Shown here: piece by piece, positions 30,207 through 38,611 of the stretch
How the letters are laid out: every line of letters begins with the position of its first letter
How positions within the stretch are numbered: the first letter of the stretch is position 1
Assembly: GCF_000304475.1 (NCBI RefSeq)
Contig: NC_018948.1
Location: 62,001 to 126,000, forward strand
Reading direction: 5' to 3'
DNA length: 64,000 nt
Origin: Kazachstania africana CBS 2517
Taxonomy: Eukaryota; Ascomycota; Saccharomycetes; Saccharomycetales; Saccharomycetaceae
Notes under the pieces: model-generated
What the model was told of the DNA's origin: nothing
Seen by the model: the letters and a program-made list of their open reading frames with translations, nothing else
Database searches by the model: none
Translations under genes and position numbers: made by a program

Positions 30207-33200
30207 TTAAATACTGTTTCTTCTTTGTAACAGTAATTCGGAAGCCCTTGGTTCCATTAAACTGTTTTTGGAACCTGGTATGTAGGGCATTTTGCCGCTT
30301 TGAATCAACTCTTGAAAGAAAGCTCTTCCATAAGCGGCGCCTACTTTATAGATCTCTTCAAATTTGGCAAAGTCTAACGTATTGTAACCTTCTATAGGTG
30401 GTCTAGCATATATGACTCCTTTGGTTTGTTTTGCTTTTTCTAACGCATTAACTGAGGAGACGTAACCCAGTCTCATTTGGATTTCGGCCATATTTGGGAT
30501 ATTTGGATGCGAAGAGAAGGGATTCCACCTATTGAAAACAATCCAGAATCCATTCAACGAGTCACCATACTTCATTGGAGTTCTATCATCTACAGAACCA
30601 ACGTCTACGGCAAATATCGTGTCGCAGCCTCTTGCTTTCATTTCTAGCACTGGCAAGTTATCAACATAGCCACCATCTAAAAGCATTGATCCATTCTCTT
30701 CTAGAGGAGGAAGTAAACCAGCTAGACTCATGGAGGCCCTAATATATCTCCATGCATATCCAAATGAATGTATTTCTTGTACCGATTCTGTAATATTAGT
30801 CGAATTACAATAATATTGGAGCCAAAAATCTTCGATTCTAGTATCTCCAAATGTTTTCCAAATACCACGGTTAAACTCATGTCCAGTAGTATAAGAAGTG
30901 ACTGGCCAAGTTAAGTCTGAAATCATTCTCCAAATTGAAGATATTCTACCGGCAAACTTTTTGATACGGCCATAAATTGGAACTACATCATAATCTTTCG
31001 CATATAAGCCACCAATAAAAGATCCGATTGAGGTACCGCCAATAATATCGACTGGAATTCCTAATTCATCTAGTGCCTGTAAAACACCCAAATGGCTGAT
31101 GCCTCTTGCACCACCACCACCTAACACCAATCCAACAGCCTGTCCTGATAAAATTCTTGCAAGTCTCAAAAAATCGCTTTTATGAGAGTGTATAGAACTA
31201 TAGTATTGTCTCTTTCTTCCCATAAATCTGGAAGAAAAGCTTTCTACTTTCATTTTAATGGAATCAGGTAACAACCTAGAAATATTCAGTTGAGTTTTTT
31301 TGCTAAATTCATTTTGAGTAATCTTATCAATCAAGCCAACACCTGTTCCTGTGGCTGGCGTGTCTTCCATTGTATCATCTTCCATGGTATTCACTAAAAA
31401 TTGCATGTGATGATGTGAATGAACCCATGGTCTATATCTAAGCCATTTCTGAGTTAAGCCAGGTTCAACATATTTTTCTGGATGTAACAAAATCAACTCA
31501 GTCCTGGCAGTAGTTTTCGACTCTAATAGCAATTTTTCATATTCTCCGATATCAGTTCGGGACCTTGCGTCAGCTAATAGCAAAATACAGTCGCCTTGAT
31601 CGATGCACGTCTTAGTCCAAGATGAATTCACAGATGTATCGGCTATATAAACGACAGTTTCATATGACTGCTCTAATTCCGAGAAATATCCACTTTGTTT
31701 TAGTTTTGCTAGTTTGTCAAATGCGTGACGACCAAGGTGTAGCAGAGTCGTCTTTTGATTCAGACCTATAGTAGTACGACCAACCTGCTTGAATGCATTC
31801 ACCAATTTATGGGCAAACGATTCGACCGGAAGTCCTGGTGTGATAGGGATAATAGTTATAGTTCTATATGGTGTGAAACCGAACTGATTGGTTTGACCTA
31901 CATTGTAGGAATGTGCGTGTGTTGAAGGTATAGTCAAATTAAAATCATATTTGTAACCCCTTTCTGACGTTATTCTATCGGAAGACGAGATTGGATCATA
32001 CTGACCCATTATTTTCTTTGCCACCAGCCTAGATACTCGGATCATAATAGATGGATGCTCTAAAACCAATGACTCGAATAAACTTCTTGGAATCCGTGCC
32101 AATTCAGAATCTCTTACCGCCACAATGGTAGACAGTCTGTTCGAAGCGGTTAAAACCTCAACCTCGCCAAAACTTTCACCTTGAGGTATCTCTGTGAGTA
32201 CAGTATCCTCATTGCCTTTTGATTCAGAGGTATCATCATCATCATCATATTTCTCCTCGAGTAAGCTGTCGTGGCTTTGGTATTGTCTAAGCCTTCCATT
32301 TAGAACCACATATATACCGTTTGCTGGTTCTTCTTGTCTGAACAAAATATCCGAAGCTGATAAGTGTACCCATTCTAATGCGTGGTCCAACTTCATCAAT
32401 TTAGGAGTCAAAAGACTTGTTAACTTTTCTGCAAGATGCAAGTATATTAGGAAATACTTGTCATATAGTTTGTCAATGACCTCATTTGCTAAAAACCCCA
32501 CATAAACATCTGTCTTAGCCTCTAGATTTACAAAGGACCTGTAACCTACTAAACAAGAAAGGTAACCAGCGATACCACCAGTCTCGATATAGTAGAGAGT
32601 CCGATTTTCTTTCAAATCTGTAGGCTTAGTTGCTGCGAATGATTGTTCTGTAAAATTGCTGGATGTTGTAACTTTGATTTTACCTGAAATAACGTAGAAA
32701 AGGCCCTTTCCACTACAATTTTGTTTAACAATGATACTTCCTTGCTTGAAATGCAACAATTCGATATTTTGAGCAAATTCATTTTTGGCGGATTCGAAAT
32801 CTAAATTTGATGGGACTTCTTCCTTGTATGAATCTTTCTTTTTGGCCTTTTTCACTTTATGGGCAGTAATAGCATAATTACTGGGGAGAATTCTAAGGTT
32901 AGGATAGCCAGTATGATATGATGCCACTGAGTTGGTCAGTGATAGTTCAGATGATCGATGAGGAGTTGATGTGAGGCCGTTGCTAAAGTTACTTTTAGAG
33001 CGCAGGCTGGACCCAAGGTCACTGGTAACAATATCTTTTTGTATACCTAAATAATTGAACATGGCCTCTGTCAAAGCCATCCTTACTGCCGATTCTTCAG
33101 TTTCATCCTGAGTGGATGAAAACGTTGTTGTAGCATTCAAATTACTAGATATGAAGTTATGCTTATTCTTTTTCTTATCTGAGGAAATTGATGGTGAAAG

Positions 33201-34991
33201 AGGATTCTTGACCACATTAATGTTACTGACATTAGACTCGGGAGATATAATACCAGTAGAACTAGACCCACTTTTAACAGCTCTAGGTTTATTCTGAACA
33301 TCTTTTTCAAGATTAATCTCTTTTCTGGAAAGAGGAACATTTGACAATAGATCACCTGGGTTGAGGTGGTCTCTTGAATCTAAGACAACATGTCTTGAAC
33401 TTAAAAAGCTACTGGCTACGTTTTTTCTGCTAGATGAGGAGGTTAGAGGTGGGCGTTCGAGGATTGTTTCATTGGAATTATCAGGTGAGACAAAGCGATG
33501 GCGATTATGGCTTTGAATTTTGCCCTGATACGATTCCTTGTTTTTCCTTAGAGGAAGTTCTGTATCATTTTCAATGGAATGTTTAAGTTTTCTGATTGCT
33601 GCTTCTTTCAGATAATAAGGTATCTCATAATTTGATGATTTATTTAAAGAGCGCTCAACTGTCATAATTTCATTAGTTAATCCAAGGTATTGATGGGCGG
33701 TTTGAAATGTGACATGATAGAGTTTATTTAGGATCATCTGAATGATATGTGATGTAGAACGTGGGTATTTTGAAGTTAATGTTGTAAATGCATGAGGCGG
33801 TATAATAGCAATAGTACAGTCAGTAGCAGCCCTTGCCACCACTGTAGGTGGTGTGTATTGCAAGGGTAAAATACCAGCAATTTGCTTATCTAATGGAGAG
33901 GATATTGATGCTGGAGTTTCTCTTGGGGTTTGCGTCAATTCATTTTTCATTGCAGACAAGGAATAATTTGTTAGTCCCTGATTAATATCATTTGAATCAT
34001 ACCTATCGCTACCACTTGAATTACTACTTCTCACTGGTGAGGTAAATAGATTCAAGATATTTACGAGAGATGATACAGGGTTTCCCGATTTTACTGTGTT
34101 CAACAATTGGAATTTTCCTAGTCCGCCCTTAAGAGTGATGTACTCATTAGAGGAATTGCCCAGGTAGCTATCATTTGAGTCATCAGTGAAATCAGAACTG
34201 GCACTTGAACTTATAGATTCAATATCGGATTTATTCAAGGTGCTTGAGATCAATTCACTAGCTAAGTTTTTCGATGAAGAAAAATCAAAATCTACTCCAT
34301 TATTAAATTTCTCACTTTCATAATCGTCGAAATCATTTTGTTGATCTATTTCATGGAAAATCTGAAGTGTACCCTCGACGACTATAGCAAATCCTAACGA
34401 ACTATCTAAATCACCCAACAGAAGTATTTCTCCTTCGTCTAATTTTTGTTTCTTCATATTCTTAGTTAAATCATGGAAAACAGGTTTTTCTAAATAACCA
34501 AATATCTTGATAGCGCTTAAGAATTCATCTAAATAGGATGAAAGAAAAGTTTCATTTGCAATGTCAATTGCACGTTTTTTCTTCTCTTTCTTGTGACCAT
34601 CATTTGGATGTTTTGGAGAGACTTTCTTCTTCTTTAATACATTGCTTTTAAAACTTCCATCGAAATCCGGAGTCAATTTCTTATATTGTGATAAAACCCT
34701 ATTTCTTACTATCCCATAAATAATATAGGTTACTACAGCAATAAGAACAATGAAGGCTGAGAACGATATTGTTAATTGAACTCTATTACCTGATAAAAAG
34801 ACCCATGTGGGCAATTTCAGGAAAGTTGATACCAAATGAAATGTTACAATGACCAGCAATTTTATGCAGTCAACTAGAAGTTTGACAGAAACGTAAGACA
34901 ATCTTAAAGAAGCCTTAACTATTGAATCGTTAGATACATCATCTTGAAAGGCAACATGTTTCAAAGTTAGATTCATCATATCCTTGTCCAT
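30207..34991 (-). CDS. NTE1: Neuropathy target esterase-type lysophospholipase
   Basis: ER serine esterase that deacylates phosphatidylcholine to glycerophosphocholine. The 1594-residue protein (1679 in S. cerevisiae) has two N-terminal hydrophobic segments (about 45-70 and 75-100), cyclic-nucleotide-binding-like domains (YLEKPVFHDLTKNMK; LLHFKQGSIIVKQNCSGKGL; QGESFGEVEVLTASNR) and a patatin domain with GLVLGGGGARGISHLG, the nucleophile elbow GGTSIGSFIGG and dyad Asp in LLDGGYVDNLP. Start taken at MDKDMMNLT; ten more codons upstream begin with TTG. The Ser/Asn-rich linkers differ from S. cerevisiae, the domains do not. Convergent with OGG1. Confidence 0.96.
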   Translation of the reverse strand: MDKDMMNLTLKHVAFQDDVSNDSIVKASLRLSYVSVKLLVDCIKLLVIVTFHLVSTFLKLPTWVFLSGNRVQLTISFSAFIVLIAVVTYIIYGIVRNRVLSQYKKLTPDFDGSFKSNVLKKKKVSPKHPNDGHKKEKKKRAIDIANETFLSSYLDEFLSAIKIFGYLEKPVFHDLTKNMKKQKLDEGEILLLGDLDSSLGFAIVVEGTLQIFHEIDQQNDFDDYESEKFNNGVDFDFSSSKNLASELISSTLNKSDIESISSSASSDFTDDSNDSYLGNSSNEYITLKGGLGKFQLLNTVKSGNPVSSLVNILNLFTSPVRSSNSSGSDRYDSNDINQGLTNYSLSAMKNELTQTPRETPASISSPLDKQIAGILPLQYTPPTVVARAATDCTIAIIPPHAFTTLTSKYPRSTSHIIQMILNKLYHVTFQTAHQYLGLTNEIMTVERSLNKSSNYEIPYYLKEAAIRKLKHSIENDTELPLRKNKESYQGKIQSHNRHRFVSPDNSNETILERPPLTSSSSRKNVASSFLSSRHVVLDSRDHLNPGDLLSNVPLSRKEINLEKDVQNKPRAVKSGSSSTGIISPESNVSNINVVKNPLSPSISSDKKKNKHNFISSNLNATTTFSSTQDETEESAVRMALTEAMFNYLGIQKDIVTSDLGSSLRSKSNFSNGLTSTPHRSSELSLTNSVASYHTGYPNLRILPSNYAITAHKVKKAKKKDSYKEEVPSNLDFESAKNEFAQNIELLHFKQGSIIVKQNCSGKGLFYVISGKIKVTTSSNFTEQSFAATKPTDLKENRTLYYIETGGIAGYLSCLVGYRSFVNLEAKTDVYVGFLANEVIDKLYDKYFLIYLHLAEKLTSLLTPKLMKLDHALEWVHLSASDILFRQEEPANGIYVVLNGRLRQYQSHDSLLEEKYDDDDDTSESKGNEDTVLTEIPQGESFGEVEVLTASNRLSTIVAVRDSELARIPRSLFESLVLEHPSIMIRVSRLVAKKIMGQYDPISSSDRITSERGYKYDFNLTIPSTHAHSYNVGQTNQFGFTPYRTITIIPITPGLPVESFAHKLVNAFKQVGRTTIGLNQKTTLLHLGRHAFDKLAKLKQSGYFSELEQSYETVVYIADTSVNSSWTKTCIDQGDCILLLADARSRTDIGEYEKLLLESKTTARTELILLHPEKYVEPGLTQKWLRYRPWVHSHHHMQFLVNTMEDDTMEDTPATGTGVGLIDKITQNEFSKKTQLNISRLLPDSIKMKVESFSSRFMGRKRQYYSSIHSHKSDFLRLARILSGQAVGLVLGGGGARGISHLGVLQALDELGIPVDIIGGTSIGSFIGGLYAKDYDVVPIYGRIKKFAGRISSIWRMISDLTWPVTSYTTGHEFNRGIWKTFGDTRIEDFWLQYYCNSTNITESVQEIHSFGYAWRYIRASMSLAGLLPPLEENGSMLLDGGYVDNLPVLEMKARGCDTIFAVDVGSVDDRTPMKYGDSLNGFWIVFNRWNPFSSHPNIPNMAEIQMRLGYVSSVNALEKAKQTKGVIYARPPIEGYNTLDFAKFEEIYKVGAAYGRAFFQELIQSGKMPYIPGSKNSLMEPRASELLLQRRNSI

Positions 34992-35881
34992 TGAATAAAG
35001 GTCTATGAGTTCCTTAATCAAATATAAGATGTGTCTTTCTTACGAAAGATATGATGTTGCAACAGTTTTCTTTTACAACCAATTTCTAGAAAGTTCTTAG
35101 GATCTGATGGCCTATGATGCACAGTTGAAGTCCGGACATATTTTTGATTATGACGAATTTTTGGGACGGAAAACTAGGGCTATTTTGAGCCCTAATTTGG
35201 CCATTATAGGGTTGGGTCGGGTGGGTCGACCACAACTCTGTCTGCTTGAGAATATGTCTGGGTTGCAGCCAGCGATTTTCTGGTTGCTATGCTATTTCCA
35301 CGATTCATTTTCTCCGCTGACAAATCAACGTAGCAAGGACCTGTACAAGACACGGACGCACAGAGACACCCCTTTTGGGAGAAAAATCGTAGGGCGATTC
35401 CTTTCCCACGGTTTTTTTTTCTTCTTGTGGCCATTTGACATCTCAAAGACACTCACAAAACAAGCGCAGTGGGGAACCCCTTTTCTCGGTAGTAGGATTA
35501 CCTGTTTAGGCAAAAAAAATTTCTTGCGTATACTTCTCTTTCGTAATACGAAGATACTCTCTTATTGGTTTCTACTGGTTACAGAAATCTCAGTCCTGGT
35601 AGTAGTGGCGACTAGAAGGCAGGCAAAAAAAGAAAAGAATTGATTTCTCGAGGCCGTGATTAATTTAATTGATTTTTCTATTGAAATTCTTGTAGCTACT
35701 TTCAATTTCTTTCTGTATCTTGTGTTCTTTTTTTTTCCTTTCTGATGTATATAAAGAGACGCAAGGTTGAAACAGTAGATTGATCCATTCGATAGTCTTT
35801 CCCTTTCTATATTGTATTACAAATCAATTGAATTTGCCAATCCCACATACACTCACTCATATATACCGTCAAAAGAAAATA
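34992..35881. other. NTE1 / HUG-like A divergent upstream region
   Basis: Long 890-bp gap. It holds AGCCCTAA (35188-35195), a match to the Tbf1 core, inside the small inverted repeat AGGGCT/AGCCCT (35175-35193), then a G-rich stretch GGGTTGGGTCGGGTGGGTCG, several T-runs, and TATATAAAG (about 35748) as a likely TATA box for the plus-strand gene. A 178-codon frame crosses it but looks accidental. Confidence 0.5.
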
Positions 35882-36103
35882 ATGTTATCTGCCGAAGAAA
35901 AGAGCAAGTTAGCCAACATGGACCTTTATGACATGACCATTGACCAACAAAAGGACTTATACGCTGATGACCACATCTTAGTTCCATACTTCAACAATTT
36001 AGCTACTAGAACAAGAAACGCTGTCTCTAACGGTTACTTATTACCAAAGGAGTTGGTTGAAGAAAGAGAAGCTCAAAAGAAGGCTGCTGCCAACAAGGCT
36101 TGA
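35882..36103 (+). CDS. HUG1: Small HUG-domain protein A, likely ribonucleotide reductase regulator
   Basis: A 73-residue protein opening MLSAEEKSKLANMDLYDMTI. The middle reads VPYFNNLATRTRNAVSNGYL followed by LPKELVEE. This lines up with S. cerevisiae Hug1 (SNRVNKSVKTGYLFPKDHV) and the HUG domain of Dif1, small proteins that bind and inhibit or localise the ribonucleotide reductase small subunits. It ends in an Ala/Lys-rich helix. Context supports the call: in S. cerevisiae SML1 and HUG1 lie together between NTE1 and CMP2. Order differs here. Its codon use (TTA leucine, strong bias) suggests high expression. The symbol is by motif and position, not full-length similarity. Confidence 0.72.
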   Translation: MLSAEEKSKLANMDLYDMTIDQQKDLYADDHILVPYFNNLATRTRNAVSNGYLLPKELVEEREAQKKAAANKA

Positions 36104-36233
36104 TTTCCCCATATATAAACGATCTTTATACCATATTTATATTTTTCATCAAAATTTCGTCAAATATATACTTGATTGAATAGGGTTGACTTTTTTTTTC
36201 GCCTAAAATTTGTGGCAATGGGAATGTGGAATC

Positions 36234-36248
36234 TTCTGTCGGACAGAA
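36234..36248. promoter_or_regulatory. Perfect 15-bp palindrome
   Basis: TTCTGTC-G-GACAGAA: seven-base arms around one base. It lies five bases from the next dyad. Candidate protein-binding site upstream of HUG-like B; the factor is unknown. Confidence 0.45.
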
Positions 36249-36253
36249 ATCGC

Positions 36254-36278
36254 AAAATGCCACGGTGTGTGGCATTTT
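36254..36278. promoter_or_regulatory. Perfect inverted repeat with ten-base arms
   Basis: AAAATGCCAC, spacer GGTGT, then GTGGCATTTT. The half-site TGCCA/TGGCA loosely recalls the RFX/Crt1 X-box (GTTGCC...GGCAAC) that controls DNA-damage genes in yeast, but the spacing is wider, so I do not claim it. Position is about 325 bp upstream of HUG-like B and 150 bp past HUG-like A. Confidence 0.5.
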
Positions 36279-36603
36279 CTTGAATTTTCCGTCGCACACC
36301 CCTGGGTGGGAAGCAATTGAAAAGGCCAAGGAGCTGGAACAACGTCCATACAATGTATTTTATCGCTGGATTACCCATATCAGACTTCTTCAACGTGCAA
36401 TTGATGGGTCTCACACGTAAATCTTCGACAAACCCAAAGAGCATTACACCCCCAGTTAAAGTTTCTTTTCTTACTCCTGACTAATGACCTAACAAGGTAT
36501 CCCTTGTGGTGTAAAACATATATATATATATATATAGCGCTATGATAGTGAAATCTTTCAGTTAGACTGCTAATATGGGAAAATCGATACGCTTAACAGA
36601 AAA

Positions 36604-36813
36604 ATGACAGAAGGTAATAAAGATAAAAGAGCAGTCGGTGGTTTGAACTATGGGTCCGGGCAGACCGATTTCAATAATGAATTAGCTCATATGGGAGATA
36701 GAGTGAGAGCTAGAATTAGGGCAGGTTATCAGGCACCGGAGCTTCGTGTGGAGGATAATCCCATGTTACAAGAAAAATTGAAAAGAGAAAAGGAAGATGA
36801 GAACAAAGTGTAA
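36604..36813 (+). CDS. Small HUG-domain protein B, Dif1-like motif
   Basis: A 69-residue, highly charged protein. Near the N-terminus GGLNYGSGQTDFNNE, then HMGDRVRARIRAGYQAPEL, then a charged tail ending KREKEDENKV. The DRVRARIRAGYQ segment closely resembles the HUG domain of S. cerevisiae Dif1 (MRIRQRVDQGYAS), which promotes nuclear import of the ribonucleotide reductase small subunits, and has the same R..R..V...GY pattern as HUG-like A. There is no Sml1-type C-terminus. Function as a ribonucleotide reductase regulator is inferred from motif and neighbours. It lies between another HUG protein and SML1, with no counterpart at this exact spot in S. cerevisiae. Confidence 0.68.
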   Translation: MTEGNKDKRAVGGLNYGSGQTDFNNELAHMGDRVRARIRAGYQAPELRVEDNPMLQEKLKREKEDENKV

Positions 36814-37624
36814 GGTGTGTAACCATTTAAGTATCTTTTACGTATTCTATAAATAAAATGACATTGCTAAGTATATCATATGACTGTAGGGACTTGCGTT
36901 GGGCGGGAAAGCAATTGATATCAATGGTAAAAGTATTGAGATGTCGCTTGGTGGAATGAGCCAGAACTAATTACACTTCAAGTGCACGTATTGTCGCTTA
37001 TATGCAGCTTGTACAAGGGATAGCTGTAGAACAATTATGCACATTCATCATACAATGCCTCGAATGCAGCAGCAGCTGGCATGAACCTCCTCCATGAGCA
37101 ATATGACACTCATTCCCACGTTACTACCAAAAAAAGCAAATTGTTTACTAGTTCGGTATATTATGCGGTGCATGGGTTTTTCCAGAACTCCACACAGAAA
37201 AATCCCCCCATTTGCAAAGCCAATGTTCATAACCGTTACCCACGTACAATTAGCATGTAAGATGGTGCTCTATCCACGACACAGTCGTCGTTAAATACTC
37301 TTGCACTGGACTTTAAAACTGTAATGAAGTATTATCATGTTTCACGTTTGTTTACATCGGCTGGTCTGAGGTGTACATTAAAACCCATACCCCACATACT
37401 ATTTTTTGTTTACTATACTTTTTAACAATTTTTTTTCTTCAACAAAGCAATTTTTTACAAAGCCGTTATGTAGTCAATGGGAGAAAATGACAGGGGGGAA
37501 AAATATTATATAAAGAGAGTAAAAAATACGTAAATTGATCGCATGTGCCTGGTCTCATCTAAAATTTTTCTTGGTTATAGCCTCTGTACAATAACCTAAA
37601 CAATACAAAGACATCTTATAAATC
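36814..37624. other. SML1 upstream region
   Basis: 811-bp gap holding the SML1 promoter. T-rich tracts occur near 37400-37460 and ATATTATATAAAGAG (about 37502-37517) is a likely TATA box. No gene, RNA or repeat recognised. Confidence 0.45.
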
Positions 37625-37963
37625 ATGCCTATCAACCACCAAGAAGAACAAAAAAAAGCTGGATACTTGAAGGAATTAAATGCTACAAGTGACAGAATTA
37701 GACAGCATGTCATGCAATCTCCAAATTTAACTAAAGAAGCTGCCGCAAAATTGGACGATTTCAAGTTCGACAGAGTCCCATTACCAGTAATGCAAAATGA
37801 ACCTCCAATGTTGGAAAAGAATGCTACTACTAGATCTGGTTCCACTTTGGAAATGTGGGAAGAACATGTCGATCAAAGATTAAATGCTGTCGATGCCAAA
37901 TTAAGAAACTCTGATCTTTCTTCCATGTTTGCATCTGGTAAATTAGAAGAAATGGAATTTTAA
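37625..37963 (+). CDS. SML1: Ribonucleotide reductase inhibitor Sml1
   Basis: Sml1 binds the large subunit of ribonucleotide reductase and lowers dNTP synthesis; it is degraded after Mec1-Dun1 signalling. The 112-residue protein ends with the diagnostic Sml1 region: RVPLPVMQNEPPMLEKN, SGSTLEMWEEHVDQRLNAVD, and SSMFASGKLEEMEF, matching S. cerevisiae RVPLPPMAEVPML, SSLEMWEKDLEERLNSID and KSMFNQGKVEEMDF. The N-terminal part (SDRIRQHVMQSPN at about 21-33) resembles a worn HUG motif, so the whole protein looks like the Dif1 layout, HUG then Sml1 domain. Position before CMP2 fits SML1. Confidence 0.88.
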   Translation: MPINHQEEQKKAGYLKELNATSDRIRQHVMQSPNLTKEAAAKLDDFKFDRVPLPVMQNEPPMLEKNATTRSGSTLEMWEEHVDQRLNAVDAKLRNSDLSSMFASGKLEEMEF

Positions 37964-38611
37964 ATATAAAGCTTCTTGATAGCTTTCAATCAATATCATT
38001 GGGAAAACAACAACACATCTTTAACAAACATTTCTAAATATATTCAAGATATCGTAACGATACCGCAAACCTGAGAAAGAAAAGAAAATTAGACGAAAGC
38101 AGAAACAAAGAGTCATCTTTATGTAGATCTATAGCATCATTGTAGATATAAATAAAACAACGATTCATCAACACTCTGTATACATGCTCATCGGCATTAT
38201 ATTTCCTATTTAGGTAATTTGATGGACATTGTTTGACGCGGGTTATTACCCGGCTAAAGTATTTTTCCGGGTAATGAAAAGCCCCTTCTTGATTGGGAAA
38301 TTAATATCCTGATGTAGCCGTATTTGCCTAATATGGAAGTAGCTCACGTTTTTTTCCTGTTTGGGCCAGGTTTTTTTTTCCCTCCATGCGACATATATAT
38401 AGATTTCTAACAGTAAGAAATTCTATCAATGGTGAAGATGATGATGATTGTTGCTACACATTCAAAGTTGTAGGTAATCTATAGTGGAATCCTGTCTCTG
38501 GTACAGTACTAGATACATATTGTTGCAGAAGGCCTTTGTGAGAGAACATTTTCAAATCGTTTCTATTATTTTGCTTTCACTGTAAACTACCCCTAGTGAT
38601 ACTATTAAATC
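37964..38611. other. SML1-CMP2 intergenic region
   Basis: 648-bp gap. Contains a pair of inverted Reb1 cores (listed separately) and TTTTTTTTT and CATATATATAG tracts as probable core promoter of CMP2. No gene recognised. Confidence 0.45.
38246..38274. promoter_or_regulatory. Inverted pair of Reb1 sites
   Basis: TTACCCG at 38246-38252 and CGGGTAA at 38268-38274, facing each other 15 bp apart. Reb1 sites set nucleosome-free regions and can end transcription by roadblock, plausible here between two genes on the same strand. Confidence 0.55.

Larger units (their letters stand above)
36104..36603. other. Region between HUG-like A and B
   Basis: Holds two adjacent perfect dyads (listed separately), a T-run, and a long (TA)n tract at about 36519-36536 that can act as TATA box for the next gene. 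No coding region is recognised. Confidence 0.55.

Noticed and set aside
35281..35300. GTTGCTATGCTATT as an RFX/Crt1 X-box for the HUG-like gene
   Set aside because: Only one half-site fits; the second half deviates at key bases.
35107..35643. A 178-codon plus-strand open frame between NTE1 and the HUG-like gene
   Set aside because: It resembles no family I know, has an irregular composition with runs such as FFFFLW, and covers promoter-like DNA with T-runs and factor sites. Likely accidental.
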